A stretch of 5,390 bases of DNA, from positions 1-5,390 of the forward strand of contig CAMPAT010000066.1 of NCBI GenBank assembly GCA_946633275.1, written 5' to 3'. Source of the stretch: an uncultured Clostridia bacterium. Its GTDB lineage: Bacteria; Bacillota; Clostridia; Oscillospirales; Acutalibacteraceae. The notes beneath the pieces are model-generated. The model did not search any database. It was not told where the DNA came from and saw nothing but the letters and a program-made list of their open reading frames with translations. The first letter of the stretch is position 1, and every line of letters starts with the position of its first letter. The position numbers and the translations under genes were made by a program. This document shows positions 3,006 to 5,390 of this stretch, piece after piece.

Positions 3006-5390
3006 TATATAACGGCAACATTTTTGTCGCCCAGCAGTCTTTTAAGCTCCGAGAGCATAGTATCATTAACCGATACAGAATCGCGCGACGGCATATGGTG
3101 ATACTTTTTTTCGTCCTCGTAGTAGAAATAAAGCGGTAAATCGCCCTCAAAAATCGAGGTGATTGTCTTCGCCTTTTCAATACGCACGTCGTTGCTGTCG
3201 GCAAACTTGAGGTAAAGTCCCCTGCGCTTGCTGTCTGACTTCGGCTTTTCAGCCTTCGGCATTGCAGCTCCCGGTTTAAAGACCGCGTTCACGAGGATTT
3301 TGGCGTCCTTCTCATCTTCAATGGAAAGGTTGCCCGAAACGGCGATAACCTCGCCCTCGCGTATAAGCGAAGCGTACTGAACAAACACCTTCGGGAAGAG
3401 CACAATCTCAATCGTGCCGTATAAATCCTCAAGGGTGACGAACGCCATATTCGCCTTGTTTGCCCTCGTCTGCTTAACTGTAATATGACTGATTATTCCG
3501 CAAAGCGTCACGTTTGCGCCCGACTTGAGAGCAGAAGTATTTGAGCCTGCTTCAATAACATCAAACGTACGCACGCAGCCTGACTGCACGATATAATCCT
3601 CATACTTATCCATCGGGTGTCCCGAAAGATAAAGTCCCGTCATTTCCTTCTCCATCTGAAGAAGCTCGGATTTCGGGAACTCCTTGACATCGGGAAGCTT
3701 AAATTCCATACCGAAATCTTCGCTTATATCGAACAGTCCGACCTGTCCGTACATAGTTTTACGGTGCTGCTCCTCAATATTCGTAGTAATTACAGGAAGT
3801 CCCTGCAGCATCTGGCGTCTGTTTGCGCCGAGTCCGTCGAGCGCGCCGCACCTGATAAGCGATTCTACTGCTCTGCGGTTAAAGTGTCTGCTCTGCATAC
3901 GTTCGCAAAAGTCAAACAGGTTTTCAAAGCTTCCGTTTTGGCGCTCAGCGATAATCTCCTCAATAAAATCGTTTCCGAGATTTTTAATACCAAGCAGACC
4001 GTAATTAATAATTCTGCCGTTTGCCGTAAATCCCTTCATCGACGCATTAATATTCGGCGGTGCAAGGCGCAGACCGAGGCGCTTACACTCCGCGATATAT
4101 CGCGCGACCTTATTTGACGAATCGAGCACCGAAGTAAGAAGCGCCGCCATAAATTCTGCAGGATAATAAGTCTTAAGATAAGCGCACTGATACGCAACGA
4201 GCGCATAACAGGCGGCGTGGGATTTATTAAACGCATACGAGGCAAAATCGGTCATTTTATCAAAAATACCGTTCGCCGTTTTATAATCGATATTATTCTT
4301 CGCGCAGCCTTCAATAAATGTGCCGCGTTCCTGCTCCATAACGTCGTGCTTCTTCTTACTCATAGCGCGGCGCACCACGTCAGCTCTGCCGTAGGAATAT
4401 CCTGCGAGCGAGCGGAAAATCTGCATAACCTGTTCCTGATAAACCATACAGCCGTACGTGTTCTTCAGTATCGGTTCAAGAAGCGGAGTGTCATATCTTA
4501 TATTATTCTTATTTTTTGAATTCTCCACAAATGTGTCAATCTGGCTTGCAGGGCCCGGGCGGTATAGCGAAGTTGCAGCGATTAAATCCTCGAGCGCAGT
4601 CGGCTTAAGATTCATAAGCATTTGCTTCATACCGCTGCTCTCGAACTGGAAAATCCCCTCCGTCTGTCCTTTTGCAAACAGCTTGTACACCTTTGAGTCG
4701 TCAATCGGAATACCGTGAATATTAATTCCTGCCGCCTTTGACGCGTCGTCAATGACGGTGAGCGTACGAAGTCCGAGGAAGTCCATCTTCAGCAGACCGA
4801 GCTCCTCAAGCGTCGTCATAATATACTGAGTTACTACAAGTCCGTCGTTCGTCGCAAGCGGAACGTAGCTCGACACAGGGTCGCGAGTGATAACGACGCC
4901 TGCGGCATGCGTCGACGTATTACGCGGCATGCCCTCAACCTGTCGTGCCGTTTCAATCAAGCGGCTGACTTCTTCGCTGTCAGCCATTGCTTTCCTCAAA
5001 GCAGGGCTTTTCTCTATAGCTCTTTCAATAGTTATTTTAAAATCATTTGGCACCATTTTTGCAACGGCGTCAACTGCCGCGTAAGGCATACCCATTGCGC
5101 GCCCTACGTCGCGGATTGCGGCGCGGGTCTGGAGCGTACCGAAGGTTACAATCTGCGCCACGTGGTCCGTGCCGTATTTTTCCGTAACGTAATCTATAAC
5201 CTCCTGCCGTCTTTCATAGCAGAAATCGATATCAAAATCAGGCATAGAAACACGCTCGGGATTGAGGAAACGCTCAAAAATGAGGTTGTATTTCATAGGG
5301 TCAAGGTCGGTAATTCCGATACAGTACGCGGCGATTGAGCCCGCGCCCGAGCCACGTCCGGGACCTACCGGGATATCGCGGCTCTTCGCG
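3002..5390 (-). CDS. dnaE: DNA polymerase III alpha subunit, C-terminal 795 residues (5' end outside window)
   Basis: C-family replicative DNA polymerase, which acts at the fork with the sliding clamp. The frame is open to the window edge (first complete codon at 5389), so the ATG at 5296 is internal. In partial-protein numbering: the palm begins with IPVGPGRGSGAGS (6-18). Metal-binding aspartates are in PDFDIDF (Asp53 and Asp55) and MDFLGLRTLT (Asp203), matching E. coli Asp401, Asp403 and Asp555 in order and approximate spacing. Then come the fingers (YGCMVYQEQVMQ, YAFNKSHAACYALVAYQ), a helix-hairpin-helix region (about 490-530), a clamp-binding-like QVGLF (549-553), an OB fold (about 625-705) and a C-terminal tail of about 90 residues. 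About 740 residues follow the first aspartates, close to the 759 of E. coli, so the C-terminus is complete. The N-terminal PHP domain lies upstream, unseen. No intein or frameshift is visible. Clostridia usually also carry PolC, so this may be the second, primer-extending polymerase. Confidence 0.98.
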   Translation of the reverse strand, partial: AKSRDIPVGPGRGSGAGSIAAYCIGITDLDPMKYNLIFERFLNPERVSMPDFDIDFCYERRQEVIDYVTEKYGTDHVAQIVTFGTLQTRAAIRDVGRAMGMPYAAVDAVAKMVPNDFKITIERAIEKSPALRKAMADSEEVSRLIETARQVEGMPRNTSTHAAGVVITRDPVSSYVPLATNDGLVVTQYIMTTLEELGLLKMDFLGLRTLTVIDDASKAAGINIHGIPIDDSKVYKLFAKGQTEGIFQFESSGMKQMLMNLKPTALEDLIAATSLYRPGPASQIDTFVENSKNKNNIRYDTPLLEPILKNTYGCMVYQEQVMQIFRSLAGYSYGRADVVRRAMSKKKHDVMEQERGTFIEGCAKNNIDYKTANGIFDKMTDFASYAFNKSHAACYALVAYQCAYLKTYYPAEFMAALLTSVLDSSNKVARYIAECKRLGLRLAPPNINASMKGFTANGRIINYGLLGIKNLGNDFIEEIIAERQNGSFENLFDFCERMQSRHFNRRAVESLIRCGALDGLGANRRQMLQGLPVITTNIEEQHRKTMYGQVGLFDISEDFGMEFKLPDVKEFPKSELLQMEKEMTGLYLSGHPMDKYEDYIVQSGCVRTFDVIEAGSNTSALKSGANVTLCGIISHITVKQTRANKANMAFVTLEDLYGTIEIVLFPKVFVQYASLIREGEVIAVSGNLSIEDEKDAKILVNAVFKPGAAMPKAEKPKSDSKRRGLYLKFADSNDVRIEKAKTITSIFEGDLPLYFYYEDEKKYHHMPSRDSVSVNDTMLSELKRLLGDKNVAVIY

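Noticed and set aside
3617..4117. Plus-strand open frames opposite dnaE (also at 4217-4519, 4907-5338 and others)
   Set aside because: They run antisense to clearly conserved DnaE sequence, have no recognisable domain, and differ from any family I know. They are shadows of the real gene.

Overview
The window comes from a low-to-moderate GC, endospore-forming Firmicute, most likely a gut-type Clostridia member. The evidence is a SpoIVB sporulation protease, a DnaE replicase next to pfkA (a familiar Firmicute pairing), AGGAGG-type ribosome binding sites, consensus sigma-A promoters and AT-rich spacers. I cannot name genus or species. All genes are on the minus strand, so transcription runs from high to low coordinates. 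The numerous plus-strand open frames are shadows of these genes.

Layout in transcription order. (1) 5390-3002: the C-terminal two thirds of dnaE (DNA polymerase III alpha), whose 5' part lies outside the window. (2) 3001-2932: a 70 bp spacer with two overlapping sigma-A-like promoters, one starting inside the dnaE stop codon, then a strong RBS. (3) 2931-1966: pfkA, a complete ATP-dependent 6-phosphofructokinase, followed by a strong intrinsic terminator. (4) 1875-682: spoIVB, a complete PDZ-serine protease of forespore signalling, apparently a single-gene unit with its own terminator. (5) 681-131: a 551 bp stretch without a gene. It holds the spoIVB terminator, an AT-rich A/T-tract region, a perfect TTGACA-N17-TATAAT promoter and a roughly 320 nt highly structured 5' leader. 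(6) 130-1: the first 43 codons of rpsJ (ribosomal protein S10), normally the first gene of the S10 ribosomal protein operon.

The genes are separate housekeeping and sporulation functions (replication, glycolysis, forespore-to-mother-cell signalling, translation) that happen to be collinear. Terminators and promoters at each boundary suggest mostly independent transcription units. I found no CRISPR array, mobile element, tRNA, toxin-antitoxin pair or defence locus, and no new multi-gene system. The most interesting part is the rpsJ leader, which has a promoter-proximal hairpin, several strong stems and two copies each of a complementary motif pair that could form alternative pairings. This fits a cis-regulatory ribosomal-protein leader. 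Second-tier points are the substituted effector-site residue in PfkA and the unusually placed, compactly controlled spoIVB.
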